A DNA stretch of 45,453 nt, from positions 1-45,453 of the forward strand of contig JAOAPR010000232.1 in the NCBI GenBank assembly GCA_025463005.1, written 5' to 3'. The stretch is from Bryobacterales bacterium. Lineage in GTDB: Bacteria > Acidobacteriota > Terriglobia > Bryobacterales > Bryobacteraceae. Shown piece by piece: positions 17,484-27,201 of this stretch. The notes beneath the pieces are model-generated. The model was not told the origin of the DNA and did not search any database. It worked only from the letters and a program-made list of their open reading frames with translations. The position numbers and the translations under genes are program-made. Numbering within the stretch: position 1 is the first letter of the stretch; each line of letters begins with the position of its first letter.

Positions 17484-18800
17484 TCAGGCTCCTGTAGCCG
17501 CTGTTCCGGCCAGCTTTACGGTCTGGCCATCGTACAAATCCTGTAAGTGATCGGTGGCCAGAACAGCGTCGGGCGGTATGCCCGTCAGAATCCGGACCAG
17601 GCTGCCGTCCCGCTCGCCCAGTTGCACCACCGCGAGCCTCGCCTTGCCATCGCGTATCAGAAACACTTGCGACGAATTGGTGGTCGCATCGGTGATCAAG
17701 GCGGTCTGCGGGACAAAGATTCCCTGTGTGCTCCCAGGCAGCACGATGCGCGCCGTGGCGAACATGCCGGGCTTCAGCGCCACATCCGTGTTGGCGAAGG
17801 TGGCTTCGACGATGAATGTGCGCGAGTTCGGGTCCACAGCCGGATTGATCGCGGTAACCACGCCGTCAAATACTCGTCCGGTATAACCTGTGACGCTCGC
17901 ACCTACGTTCAGTCCACGCGTCATTTGCTGCGCGTAGAGTTCGGGCACCTGCAGCTCCAGCTTGATGGGTGTTACCCGCAAAATCGTTGCGATCTTCGAG
18001 CTGGTGGAAACGTATTCGCCGGGCGTGACCGGACGCGCGCTGACGTAACCAGCGAAGGGAGCGCGGATCTGAGCATCGGCCAGCACCTTCTCTGCCATGC
18101 CGAGTTGGGCGCGTGTGCCTAGCTGTGACGCTTCCTGGGTCGCGACGCCTTGATAATTTTGACGGGCTGCGTTCAGCGTGGCTTCATACTGCTGCCGGGT
18201 GGCGTTCACCTGCGCGTCGGCGGTCTCCACCTGGGTATGTGCTTTGTCGTAGGCGCTGCGCGAAACGTCGCCGCTGTTCACCAGGTTTTCGTAACGCCGG
18301 GAGTCTGCCTGGGCCAGTTTCTGCTGTGCCACAGCGGACTCATAAGCGGCCTTAGCCGCAAGCACCTCGGGAACCGTGTTGGGATCGAATGCCTGATTCT
18401 GGCCCAGACCGATCTTGGATTGCGCCTGGCGCACGGAAGCTTCGGCCTGCTGCTGCGCGGCACGAGCCTGCTCCAGCCGCAGCTTGGCGTCGCGATCGTC
18501 CAGACGGGCGATCACCTGGCCTCGTTGCACGAAAGCGCCCACATCGACCAGCGTCGCGACGATAATGCCGGCCTCATTGGGGGCGACGTCCGAGGAGTCG
18601 TGAGCCACGAAACTGCCGGTGGCCTGCACCGTACCCGATACTTCGCGGGTTGTGGCGCGGACGGTCGCCACCGTGGGCGTCTGGACCGCTGCCTTCCCCG
18701 CCGCCGGGGTAGTGGACGCGCTGGTCTCCGAGCGCTGGCAAGCTGCCAGGACAAGCAGCAGGCCCACAAGTAACAAAATCAATACTGCGCGCAATTTCAT
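17484..18800 (-). CDS. RND efflux periplasmic adaptor (membrane fusion) lipoprotein
   Basis: The 438-residue adaptor links the RND pump to the TolC-like channel. I start it at ATG 18800-18798, which gives a lysine-led signal peptide ending in a lipobox, LAAC with Cys21; an in-frame upstream extension would bury the signal. The order of parts is a lipoyl/barrel-sandwich half (about 60-105), a long alanine/glutamine-rich coiled-coil hairpin (about 105-215), the second lipoyl half, and beta-barrel and membrane-proximal domains to the end. The coding start lies 4 bp after the tetR stop, and the stop lies 3 bp before the pump start. The gene is thus the first structural gene of the regulated efflux operon. 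Confidence 0.94.
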   Translation of the reverse strand: MKLRAVLILLLVGLLLVLAACQRSETSASTTPAAGKAAVQTPTVATVRATTREVSGTVQATGSFVAHDSSDVAPNEAGIIVATLVDVGAFVQRGQVIARLDDRDAKLRLEQARAAQQQAEASVRQAQSKIGLGQNQAFDPNTVPEVLAAKAAYESAVAQQKLAQADSRRYENLVNSGDVSRSAYDKAHTQVETADAQVNATRQQYEATLNAARQNYQGVATQEASQLGTRAQLGMAEKVLADAQIRAPFAGYVSARPVTPGEYVSTSSKIATILRVTPIKLELQVPELYAQQMTRGLNVGASVTGYTGRVFDGVVTAINPAVDPNSRTFIVEATFANTDVALKPGMFATARIVLPGSTQGIFVPQTALITDATTNSSQVFLIRDGKARLAVVQLGERDGSLVRILTGIPPDAVLATDHLQDLYDGQTVKLAGTAATGA

Positions 18801-18804
18801 AGTC

Positions 18805-19503
18805 TTATGCTTTTCGCTTGCTCGTTTTTTTCGAGCGTTTTGGGGCCGGTGACAAGGCTGCCAGCAACAGATTTGCGAGTTCGTCCGCGGCATCTTTGTC
18901 TGTTCCCCGGAAGGCCTTAATGCCGAAAATGTACTTACTGGTAGCGTATTGCATCGCGGGCGAAGCCAGCAAGATAATCAGCGCATCCGGATTGGCTTTG
19001 CGGAAAGCTCCTTCACGCTGCCGCAGAACGATATAGTTCCGCAGAAATTCGATCATGCGTGAGCCGGTCCGCTCGTGAAAGATGCCTGGCAGCGAATGCC
19101 CCTCCAGGCCGGCGTACAGCATTAGACGATGGAAGGCCGTGTCTTCGCGAAACGATTTCAGAAGCTGTGCCAGCAGGCAGCGGATGAATCCCAGGTCATC
19201 GCGGCGTTCCGCTCTGGCCTGCATCTCGGCCAGCCACTCTTCCTTGCCGGCCGCGGCTTCATGCGTATCCAGAATGGCGTGATACAGGTCTTCCTTGGTG
19301 GCGAAATGGCGGAAGAGAATCGCCTCGCTCACGCCGCAGGCGGCTGCGATGTCCTTGGTGCGGGTGCCGCTGAAACCATGCCGCGAAAACAAAGCGATGG
19401 CGTGGTTCAGCAACTGGCGGCGCCGGTCGACCGAGGAAAGCCGGGGCCGTGGGACCGGAACGGCCAGCGGAGAAAGCGCAGGAATAGCAGGCGGTGTGTT
19501 CAC
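18805..19503 (-). CDS. TetR/AcrR-family transcriptional repressor of the efflux operon
   Basis: The 232-residue protein has a TetR N-terminal DNA-binding domain (about residues 25-75). The helix-turn-helix is 'TKDIAAACGVSEAILFRHF', followed by the typical KEDLY. The C-terminal part is an all-helical ligand and dimerisation domain. A basic, Lys-rich tail ends the protein. The start is GTG 19503. A Pro-rich 20-residue leader precedes the HTH, so a later start is possible. The gene is immediately followed by the adaptor, pump and channel genes, and an imperfect palindrome lies right before its start. By analogy with AcrR and similar regulators, it probably represses its own operon until a pump substrate binds. 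Confidence 0.94.
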   Translation of the reverse strand: MNTPPAIPALSPLAVPVPRPRLSSVDRRRQLLNHAIALFSRHGFSGTRTKDIAAACGVSEAILFRHFATKEDLYHAILDTHEAAAGKEEWLAEMQARAERRDDLGFIRCLLAQLLKSFREDTAFHRLMLYAGLEGHSLPGIFHERTGSRMIEFLRNYIVLRQREGAFRKANPDALIILLASPAMQYATSKYIFGIKAFRGTDKDAADELANLLLAALSPAPKRSKKTSKRKA

Positions 19504-19519
19504 AAGTAAGTACTCACTT
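19504..19519 (-). promoter_or_regulatory. Palindromic operator, probable TetR-type binding site
   Basis: The plus-strand sequence AAGTAAGTACTCACTT is a 16-bp inverted repeat with one mismatch per half-site. It is of the AGT-AGTACT-ACT style seen at many TetR-family operators. It lies directly next to the tetR GTG start and just downstream of the -10 element, so a bound repressor would block transcription initiation. The palindrome is seen; binding by this TetR protein is inferred. Confidence 0.72.
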
Positions 19520-19520
19520 A

Positions 19521-19549
19521 ACGATACCGGAAGAGCGCGATTTCGTCAA
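19521..19549 (-). promoter_or_regulatory. Sigma70-type promoter of the tetR-efflux operon
   Basis: On the minus strand, TTGACG (19549-19544) is followed by a spacer of exactly 17 bp and then TATCGT (19526-19521). The -35 matches consensus at five of six positions and the -10 at four of six. The expected transcription start falls inside the palindromic operator, only about ten bases ahead of the GTG start of tetR. The transcript leader would be very short, with no room for a normal ribosome site. Confidence 0.7.
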
Positions 19550-19583
19550 CCGCGTTTATCCTGGCTCAATTCTCTAAACGGCA

Positions 19584-19612
19584 GTATTGCCGGCAAAAGT
19601 TACGGGCAATAC
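19584..19612. repeat. Inverted repeat between lspA and tetR
   Basis: GTATTGCC (19584-19591) and GGCAATAC (19605-19612) are perfect 8-bp inverted arms around a 13-base loop, in the 171-bp spacer after the lspA stop. No run of U follows directly on the minus strand, so it is not a standard intrinsic terminator for lspA. It may be a processing hairpin, a rho-associated end or a protein site. Confidence 0.45.
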
Positions 19613-19674
19613 GGATTTTCGGCAAGCCGCGGCCTGGAGTCGGTGAATGACCGGGAGCTCCAACATGACAACGG

Positions 19675-20181
19675 CTAAGCGTGTTCCGTATGGGGTTGAT
19701 GGCGGGTACGCCACAAATCCAGCAGCAGCAGCGCCGCCCCCACCGTGATCGCCGAATCCGCCGCGTTGAACGAAGGGAATTCATACGATCCGAAGAAGAA
19801 CTGGAGAAAATCGGTCACCGTACCCCGGAACAGCCGATCCCACACATTGCCGAGAGCGCCGCCGAATACCAGCGCCAGTCCGACTGAAACCAGTCCGGGC
19901 GTCTGCATGGACGTGGGACGCGGCCGCCACAGCATCACGCCGATGATGGCCATCACTACCAGGGAGACAGCCACCAGAAGCAGGCTGCTCCACGCGCTCG
20001 GCGAATCCGCGAGAATCCCGAAAGCCGCGCCTGGATTCTCGGTGTGCACCACGTTGAAGAATCCCGGAATCACCGGAGTGATATCCCACGATGTGTAGGA
20101 TGACCGGATGTACATCTTCGTGATCCGGTCAATCACCACCACGGCGGCGGCGATTGCGGCCGTCCGCAAACGGGGATTCAT
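19675..20181 (-). CDS. lspA: Lipoprotein signal peptidase (signal peptidase II)
   Basis: LspA cleaves the signal peptide of lipid-modified prolipoproteins in the inner membrane. The 168-residue protein has four predicted membrane helices and the family's conserved blocks: NPGAAFG near residue 49, GNVWDR near 111, catalytic D124 in VTDFL, and catalytic D142 in FNAADSAI. The ATG at 20181 overlaps the ileS stop by four bases (ATGA), so lspA is translationally coupled to ileS. The ileS-lspA pairing is common among bacteria. The efflux adaptor of this window, which has a lipobox, is one likely substrate. Confidence 0.96.
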   Translation of the reverse strand: MNPRLRTAAIAAAVVVIDRITKMYIRSSYTSWDITPVIPGFFNVVHTENPGAAFGILADSPSAWSSLLLVAVSLVVMAIIGVMLWRPRPTSMQTPGLVSVGLALVFGGALGNVWDRLFRGTVTDFLQFFFGSYEFPSFNAADSAITVGAALLLLDLWRTRHQPHTEHA

Positions 20182-22970
20182 CCCAGCATGTCCCTAAGCG
20201 CAGCCGAGCATGAATCGCACACGGTAAGGAACTCGGCATCCTGGCCTACCGCGGTGGAATATTTCCAGCAGCGCTCGCATTTAACGCCATCGGCCCGCTC
20301 GATGATCGCGCGCAGACTCACACCTGGTTCGACCACTACCTGTGACACGATAAAGACGGAGGGCAGCTCAGCTTCGAATCCACCCTGGTAGCCTTGGAGC
20401 CGCACTCGGGCTTCGAGCGATGTCCCGATGAGTTTGGCCTGGCGAGCTTCTTCAAGCGCCTTCAGCACCACGTCACGAACTTCCATCAGACGGTCCCACT
20501 CCGCCAGCCGGGCCGCAGGCAGGCCGGACGCTACCTCTTCCGGCTCGGGAAGCAGTTCCAGGTGGATGCTCTCGGGTGCGCCGGCCGGCTTCGCCGTGTG
20601 GCTCCAGACCTCCTCCGCAGTAAAGGCCAGTAGCGGCGCGATCAGCCGAACTAGTGCGTAATGGACCCGGTAGAGAGCGGTCTGCCCGCTTCTTCGTGCC
20701 GGGCTCGAAGTCGCTGCTGTGTACAGGCGGTCCTTGAGGATATCGAAATAGCGCGCGCTCAAATCGGCCGTGGCGAAATCGTAGATCGCGCGATAGACTT
20801 TGTGGAACTCGAGCGTATCGTACCAGCCGCGGCAACGGCGGATCAGGTCTTCGGTGCGCGCCAGGATCCAGCGGTCGATTTCGAGCATCTCATCCGCCGG
20901 CACTGCGTCCTTTTCAGGATTGAAATCGTACAGGTTCCCCAGCGCGTAGCGGAACGTGTTGCGCAGTTTTCGATATGCCTCAATTAAACGATCCAGGATC
21001 GTGTCCGACAGGCGAACGTCTTCGGTGAAATCGATCGAAGCTACCCACAGGCGCAGCACGTCGGCGCCGTACTTGCTGATGATCTTCTCGGCTGCCTCGC
21101 TCCCGCGCGATTTTGATAGTGCGCGCCCTTCGCCATCCAGTGTCCAGCCGTTGGTGGCGGTCGCGCGGTACGGGGCCGCGCCCCTGAGCGCCACGCCCAC
21201 CAGGAGTGAGCTGTGGAACCAGCCGCGATACTGATCGCCGCCCTCCAGGTACAGGTCCGCCGGCCAGGGCAGGGAATTCTCCGGCGTAAGCACAGCTAGA
21301 TGGCTGACACCAGAATCGAACCACACATCCAGAATGTCAGTTTCTTTGCGGAATGACGTTCCGCCGCAGCTTCCGCACCTGGCATCGGGCCCGGCGAGCT
21401 CCGCCGCCGATTGGGAATACCACACGTCCACGGTTTTTTGACGGAACAGATCCACCACGCGATCCAGGATCTTGCGGTCCGTGAGCGGTTCCTGGCAGCC
21501 TTCGCAATAAAACACGATGATCGGGACGCCCCACAGCTTCTGGCGTGAAATGCACCAGTCGGGACGCGTAGCGATCATGTTGGAGATGCGCTCCTGACCC
21601 CACGAGGGCGTCCACTTCACGGTCTTGATTGCATCCAGAGCGCGTTCGCGAAGATTGTTCCGGTCCATGCCGATGAACCATTGTTCAGTCGCGCGGAAGA
21701 TGGTCGGCCGGTGACACCGCCAGCAGTGTGGATAACTGTGCTCGATCTTGTTCTCGGCCAGCAGCGCGCCGGCGTTTTTCAAAATCTCGATGACCAGCGG
21801 ATTTGCCTGCCAGATAGTCTTCCCGAGCAGTTCTTCCGGAAGTCGCCCGGGCGCGCCTTCGGCTTGAAAGAACCTGCCGGCGCCATCGACCGGACAGTAC
21901 ACGGGAAGGCCGTAGGTTTGTCCGATAACGTAGTCTTCCTGCCCGTGACCCGGAGCCGTATGCACCGCGCCGGTGCCCTGTTCCAGCGTCACATGCTCGC
22001 CTAGAATGCCGATCGAGTCTCGATCCAGAAATGGATGACGAAAAACGGTCTTCTCCAAGCGCAAGCCTTGGAACTCGGCGATCACGCGCGGAGTGCCCCA
22101 TCCGCACACCCCGGCGGTGGCGTTGAGTAGATCCTTGGCGACAATGTAGACGTCGTCGCCGACTTCCGCCGCCACGTACATAAAGCTCGGATGAAACGCG
22201 ATTGCCAGATTGGCCGGGATCGTCCAGGGCGTCGTGGTCCAGATCAAACCCCAGACGCGCTTGCCCTTTAAGGCCGGATCGATAGCTGCCGGGTCGGATG
22301 AAAGTGCAAAACGAACCCAGACGGAAGGGCTGGTATGGTTCTCGTACTCAACTTCCGCCTCGGCCAGCGCGGTGCGATCGTGAGTGCACCAGTTAACCGG
22401 CTTCAGCCCTTTGTAAACGTAGCCTTTTTCCAGGAAATCGACGAAGGCGCCGGCGATTACGGCTTCGTACTCGGCGCTCATGGTCAGATACGGCTCAGAC
22501 CAGCGCCCGAACACTCCCAGGCGGATGAAGTCCTTGCGCTGCAGATCGACGTATTTCGCGGCGTATTTGCGGCAGGCTGCGCGAATCTCAACCGGAGACA
22601 TGGTGGCGCGCTTGGAACCCAGCTCGCTTTCGACTTTGTGCTCGATAGGCAGGCCGTGGCAATCCCATCCGGGCACGTAGGGAGAGTCGTAGCCCTGCAT
22701 GGTCTTGACCTTGACGATGAAATCCTTCAGCAGCTTGTTCAGAGCGTGGCCCAGATGGATATTTCCGTTGGCGTAGGGAGGCCCGTCGTGGAGGATGTAG
22801 GTGGGCTGTCCCCGCCGCTCGGCGCGAATCCGGTCGTAGAGCTGTGCATCATCCCACTGCGCCAGGAGCCTGGGTTCGAGCTGCCCGAGGTTGGCTTTCA
22901 TGGAGAAATCGGTCTTGGGGAGGTGGACCGTTTTCTTCAAATCTACGTTGGCGGATTTGGCGGATTCCAT
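20178..22970 (-). CDS. ileS: Isoleucyl-tRNA synthetase
   Basis: IleS charges tRNA-Ile with isoleucine and edits valine. From the ATG at 22970 it has 930 residues, the usual bacterial length, with GAGAAG nine bases ahead of the start. A TTG-initiated extension to 23054 is possible but adds residues not expected for the family. The class I signature HLGH is at residues 72-75 and the second signature reads ALSKS, with Leu in place of the usual Met of KMSKS. The editing domain lies between them. A C-terminal zinc ribbon with CERC and CDSC pairs closes the protein, as in the bacterial type. The stop overlaps lspA by four bases. Confidence 0.96.
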   Translation of the reverse strand: MESAKSANVDLKKTVHLPKTDFSMKANLGQLEPRLLAQWDDAQLYDRIRAERRGQPTYILHDGPPYANGNIHLGHALNKLLKDFIVKVKTMQGYDSPYVPGWDCHGLPIEHKVESELGSKRATMSPVEIRAACRKYAAKYVDLQRKDFIRLGVFGRWSEPYLTMSAEYEAVIAGAFVDFLEKGYVYKGLKPVNWCTHDRTALAEAEVEYENHTSPSVWVRFALSSDPAAIDPALKGKRVWGLIWTTTPWTIPANLAIAFHPSFMYVAAEVGDDVYIVAKDLLNATAGVCGWGTPRVIAEFQGLRLEKTVFRHPFLDRDSIGILGEHVTLEQGTGAVHTAPGHGQEDYVIGQTYGLPVYCPVDGAGRFFQAEGAPGRLPEELLGKTIWQANPLVIEILKNAGALLAENKIEHSYPHCWRCHRPTIFRATEQWFIGMDRNNLRERALDAIKTVKWTPSWGQERISNMIATRPDWCISRQKLWGVPIIVFYCEGCQEPLTDRKILDRVVDLFRQKTVDVWYSQSAAELAGPDARCGSCGGTSFRKETDILDVWFDSGVSHLAVLTPENSLPWPADLYLEGGDQYRGWFHSSLLVGVALRGAAPYRATATNGWTLDGEGRALSKSRGSEAAEKIISKYGADVLRLWVASIDFTEDVRLSDTILDRLIEAYRKLRNTFRYALGNLYDFNPEKDAVPADEMLEIDRWILARTEDLIRRCRGWYDTLEFHKVYRAIYDFATADLSARYFDILKDRLYTAATSSPARRSGQTALYRVHYALVRLIAPLLAFTAEEVWSHTAKPAGAPESIHLELLPEPEEVASGLPAARLAEWDRLMEVRDVVLKALEEARQAKLIGTSLEARVRLQGYQGGFEAELPSVFIVSQVVVEPGVSLRAIIERADGVKCERCWKYSTAVGQDAEFLTVCDSCSAALRDMLG

Positions 22971-23070
22971 CGAGGTGTTCTTCTCATCGTAACCGATATC
23001 GCGGGGAGGGGTCCAGAAGACCTTCAGAATCAATGGCGTACGCGAAGTATCCAAACGGCATACTTAGGTA

Positions 23071-23099
23071 TTGACAGAATAAGAAGTTCGGATTAAAAT
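23071..23099 (+). promoter_or_regulatory. Near-consensus sigma70 promoter of the CarD-family gene
   Basis: TTGACA (23071-23076) matches the -35 consensus exactly. It is separated by 17 bp from TAAAAT (23094-23099), which matches five of six -10 positions. An inverted repeat AAGTAT/ATACTT (23045-23050 and 23060-23065) lies just upstream of the -35. A small hairpin GCCCA-TT-TGGGC (23107-23118) lies at the expected transcription start. The start codon is about 47 bases further on, with AAGGTG as ribosome site. This is the strongest promoter I can see in the window. Confidence 0.8.
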
Positions 23100-23152
23100 C
23101 CTCTTTGCCCATTTGGGCGGGCCACGATCGCTCCACATAAGGTGCTTCACGC

Positions 23153-23662
23153 ATGACTTTCCAAGTTGGAGAGAAGGTGGTTTACCCCAATCATGGGGTA
23201 GCCACCATCGAGAACATCAGTTCGCGAGCGTTCGCAGGGCAGCTCGAACGCTTTTACCTTCTTAAGATCACCTATAACAGCCTTACAGTGATGGTTCCGT
23301 TCTCGCACGTGAGCGAGCTGCGGCTGCGGCGCGTCACCCGCAACAGCGAGCTGGCCCGCGTCGTGAACTTCCTGTCGGAAGGGCGCTGTCCGCGCTATCA
23401 CGATTGGAAGGATCGCTTCCGGGACAACACCGAAAAGATGCGCGACGGCAGTCTTCTGGCCGTGGCGGAAGTGCTCAAGAGCCTGCTGATTCTGCAGACC
23501 CAGAAGGTGCTGTCGTTCCGCGAGAAGAAAATGCTCGATCGGGCGCGGCACATGCTGATCACTGAGCTTTCCACCTCGCGAGGAATGACAGAAATCGAAG
23601 CCGCTCAGGTGTTCGAAAAGGCCCTGGTGAAGGCGCAACTGCATTTACCCGAGCCGCTGTAG
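23153..23662 (+). CDS. CarD/CdnL-family RNA-polymerase-binding transcription regulator
   Basis: The 169-residue protein matches the CarD/CdnL family. The N-terminal RNA-polymerase interaction domain (about residues 1-60) opens with 'FQVGEKVVYPNHGVATIE', a form also seen in the Mfd interaction domain. The C-terminal helical DNA-binding domain (about 65-165) is rich in R, K and L. Such proteins bind the RNA polymerase beta subunit and stabilise open complexes, mainly at rRNA and growth-related promoters. The ATG at 23153 has AAGGTG eight bases upstream and lies behind a near-consensus promoter, so high constitutive expression is likely. It is divergent from ileS. There is no AT-hook tail, so it is the short CdnL form and not Myxococcus-type CarD. 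Confidence 0.92.
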   Translation: MTFQVGEKVVYPNHGVATIENISSRAFAGQLERFYLLKITYNSLTVMVPFSHVSELRLRRVTRNSELARVVNFLSEGRCPRYHDWKDRFRDNTEKMRDGSLLAVAEVLKSLLILQTQKVLSFREKKMLDRARHMLITELSTSRGMTEIEAAQVFEKALVKAQLHLPEPL

Positions 23663-23689
23663 CCTCAACAATGTGCTAAAGCTGTAAAT

Positions 23690-23791
23690 GTGAAGAGATG
23701 GCCGTGGCAAGTGTGGGTGATCGTTCTTTCGCTGGCCAGCGTGGCGTGGGTGTTTGTGATGGTCTTCATCGCCGCCACTAACGGCGAGTAG
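23690..23791 (+). CDS. Possible 33-residue single-span membrane peptide
   Basis: A GTG-started frame just after the CarD-family gene encodes 33 residues: a short, basic, Trp-containing head (VKRWPWQ), about 21 hydrophobic residues forming one membrane helix, and a short polar tail ending NGE. Codon choice looks like that of its neighbours. The upstream ribosome site is poor and the frame is short, so this may be chance. Against chance, the stop-free hydrophobic run is cleanly bounded by a positive N-side and an acidic C-side. It would be cotranscribed with the CarD-family gene, 27 bp downstream. I know no family for it. Confidence 0.4.
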   Translation: MKRWPWQVWVIVLSLASVAWVFVMVFIAATNGE

Positions 23792-23843
23792 ATGGCCGCT
23801 CCCTGCCGGTTGCGGTCCAGCAGGCTGCACCGAGCCGCGAGAG

Positions 23844-24637
23844 TCAACGGGCGGCTAACGAGATGCGCTGCAGCTTCTGCATAAGCCCTTCGAGTTTATC
23901 CAGCCGAAGCGCGTTAGGGCCGTCCGACAATGCCCGTTCCGGGGCTTCGTGCACTTCGATAAAAACGGCATCGACGCCTACCGCCACCGCGGCGCTTGCC
24001 AGCGGCTCGATGAACTCGGGCTGCCCGCCCGAGACGCTCCCATTGGAACCCGGCAACTGGACGCTGTGGGTCGCGTCAAACACCACGGGCCAGCCGTAGG
24101 CGCGCATCATGGTAAGACCACGCATATCGACCACCAGATTGTTGTAGCCGAACGACGAGCCGCGCTCGGTCAGCAGAATCCGGTCGTTGCCGGTGGAGGC
24201 AACCTTCTCCGCCGCCAACCGAATGTCCGCTGGCGACACGAACTGGCCTTTCTTGATGTTGACGGCACGACCGGTTTTTCCGGCCTCGACAAGAAGATCG
24301 GTCTGGCGACATAAGAACGCCGGGATCTGCAGGATATCCGCTGACTCGGCAGCGAGGGCCGCTTGAGCGGGCTCGTGGATGTCGGTGAGCACGGCGATTC
24401 CCCGATCGCGCACACCCTTTAAGATGCGCAAACCCTCTTTGATCCCCGGGCCACGATACGAACTCACGCTGGAGCGGTTCGCTTTATCGAAAGATGCTTT
24501 GAATACGAAAGGTAAATTCAACTTCGAGAGCGCGGTGGCAAGCATGTGGACGTGCTCCTCGCTCTCGATCACGCACGGTCCTGCGATCAAGGCCAGCGGC
24601 GCGCCGCCGCCGATCTCAACTGTAGAAGTGATGCGCA

Positions 24638-24638
<1 letters not shown>
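23844..24638 (-). CDS. kdsA: 3-deoxy-8-phosphooctulonate (Kdo-8-phosphate) synthase
   Basis: KdsA condenses phosphoenolpyruvate and arabinose 5-phosphate to Kdo-8-phosphate, the first committed step to the LPS inner-core sugar Kdo. The 264-residue protein contains AGPCVIES, FKASFDKANRSS, GQFVSP and DATHSVQLPG, all family blocks. The Cys in AGPC sits where E. coli has Asn, which places the enzyme in the metal-dependent class described for Aquifex KdsA. The GTG start at 24638 shares a base with the pyrG stop (TAGTG), so the genes are tightly coupled. It is the last gene of the kdsB-pyrG-kdsA set. Confidence 0.96.
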
Positions 24639-26437
<1,799 letters not shown>

Positions 26438-27190
26438 TCATCGATTCACCATTGGTTTCTCGAATAGTTCCGCTACCTGTCTCCAATCTTCGGGCGTGTC
26501 GACGCCCAGGGACTCGTACTCGGTTTCTACCACGCGAATCTTGTGTCCGTTTTCGAGAGCCCGCAACTGTTCCAGGCGCTCGGCACGCTCCAGCGGCCCG
26601 ACCGGCAGATCCGGATAGGACAGCAGGAAATCGCGGCGGTACACATATAATCCGATGTGCTTGAAATGAATGGGTTGCTCGGCGCCATCCCGCGTAAAAG
26701 GGATGGGAGACCGGGAAAAATACAGAGCGTTGCCCTGCGCGTCCGTCACCACCTTCACCACGTTAGGATCCTGAATATCGGTGGCACGCTCAATGCGCTT
26801 CTTGATGGTTCCCATGGGAACCTCGCCCGCATCATCGTCCAACAAGCCGAGTATTGCCGCGTCGATAGCGGCCGGATCGATCATGGGCTCGTCACCCTGG
26901 ACGTTCACGACGATTTGGGCTGTCGACGCCGACGCCGCCTCAGCGACGCGGTCGGTTCCCGAGGCATGATCCGCGCGTGTCATGATCACGCGTGCGCGAA
27001 ATCCTTGAGCCACCGCCCGGATGCGTTCATCATCGGTGGCGATCACCAGATCGGTGAGGTAGCGCGCCTGAGAGGTACGTTCCCACACGTGTTGCAGCAT
27101 GGTCTTACCTGCTATAGAGACAAGGGCCTTACCGGGAAAACGAGAGGAAGAGTACCGTGCGGGGATTACACCAAGAATCCGTTGCGGCAC
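26438..27190 (-). CDS. kdsB: CMP-Kdo synthetase (3-deoxy-manno-octulosonate cytidylyltransferase)
   Basis: KdsB activates Kdo with CTP to CMP-Kdo for LPS assembly. The protein (about 250 residues) has the cytidylyltransferase opening 'VIPARYSSSRFPGK', a DDERI segment, the metal-binding NVQGDEP motif, and 'KHIGLYVYRRDFL', all family markers. I prefer the GTG at 27190: it puts the conserved N-terminus seven residues in, as in E. coli, and lies five bases after a TGCTATATT extended -10. An in-frame GTG at 27205 would overlap that -10. The 3' end is part of a 15-bp direct repeat that recurs before pyrG, suggesting the former kdsB-pyrG overlap was split by an insertion. Confidence 0.95.
   Translation of the reverse strand: MPQRILGVIPARYSSSRFPGKALVSIAGKTMLQHVWERTSQARYLTDLVIATDDERIRAVAQGFRARVIMTRADHASGTDRVAEAASASTAQIVVNVQGDEPMIDPAAIDAAILGLLDDDAGEVPMGTIKKRIERATDIQDPNVVKVVTDAQGNALYFSRSPIPFTRDGAEQPIHFKHIGLYVYRRDFLLSYPDLPVGPLERAERLEQLRALENGHKIRVVETEYESLGVDTPEDWRQVAELFEKPMVNR
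26440..26454. repeat. 15-bp direct repeat, copy 2 (end of kdsB)
   Basis: This second exact copy of the 15-mer, offset by 121 bp from the first, overlaps the end of kdsB (codons for P-M-V-N-R and part of the stop, minus strand). The two copies bracket the double-hairpin segment in direct orientation, like a target-site duplication. Confidence 0.85.
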
Positions 27191-27195
27191 ACTCG

Positions 27196-27201
27196 AATAT
27201 A
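27196..27201 (-). promoter_or_regulatory. Candidate extended -10 element of the kdsB operon
   Basis: On the minus strand, TG-C-TATATT places a five-of-six -10 hexamer with the extended TGn motif at 27204-27196. The GTG at 27190 follows after five bases, so transcription would begin at or next to the start codon, giving a leaderless mRNA. I see no good -35. This is a sequence-only prediction. Confidence 0.45.

Noticed and set aside
22335-23096. Plus-strand open frame of 253 residues opposite ileS and its upstream region
   Set aside because: It is antisense to the IleS N-terminal HIGH region and crosses the carD promoter; no protein-like features.
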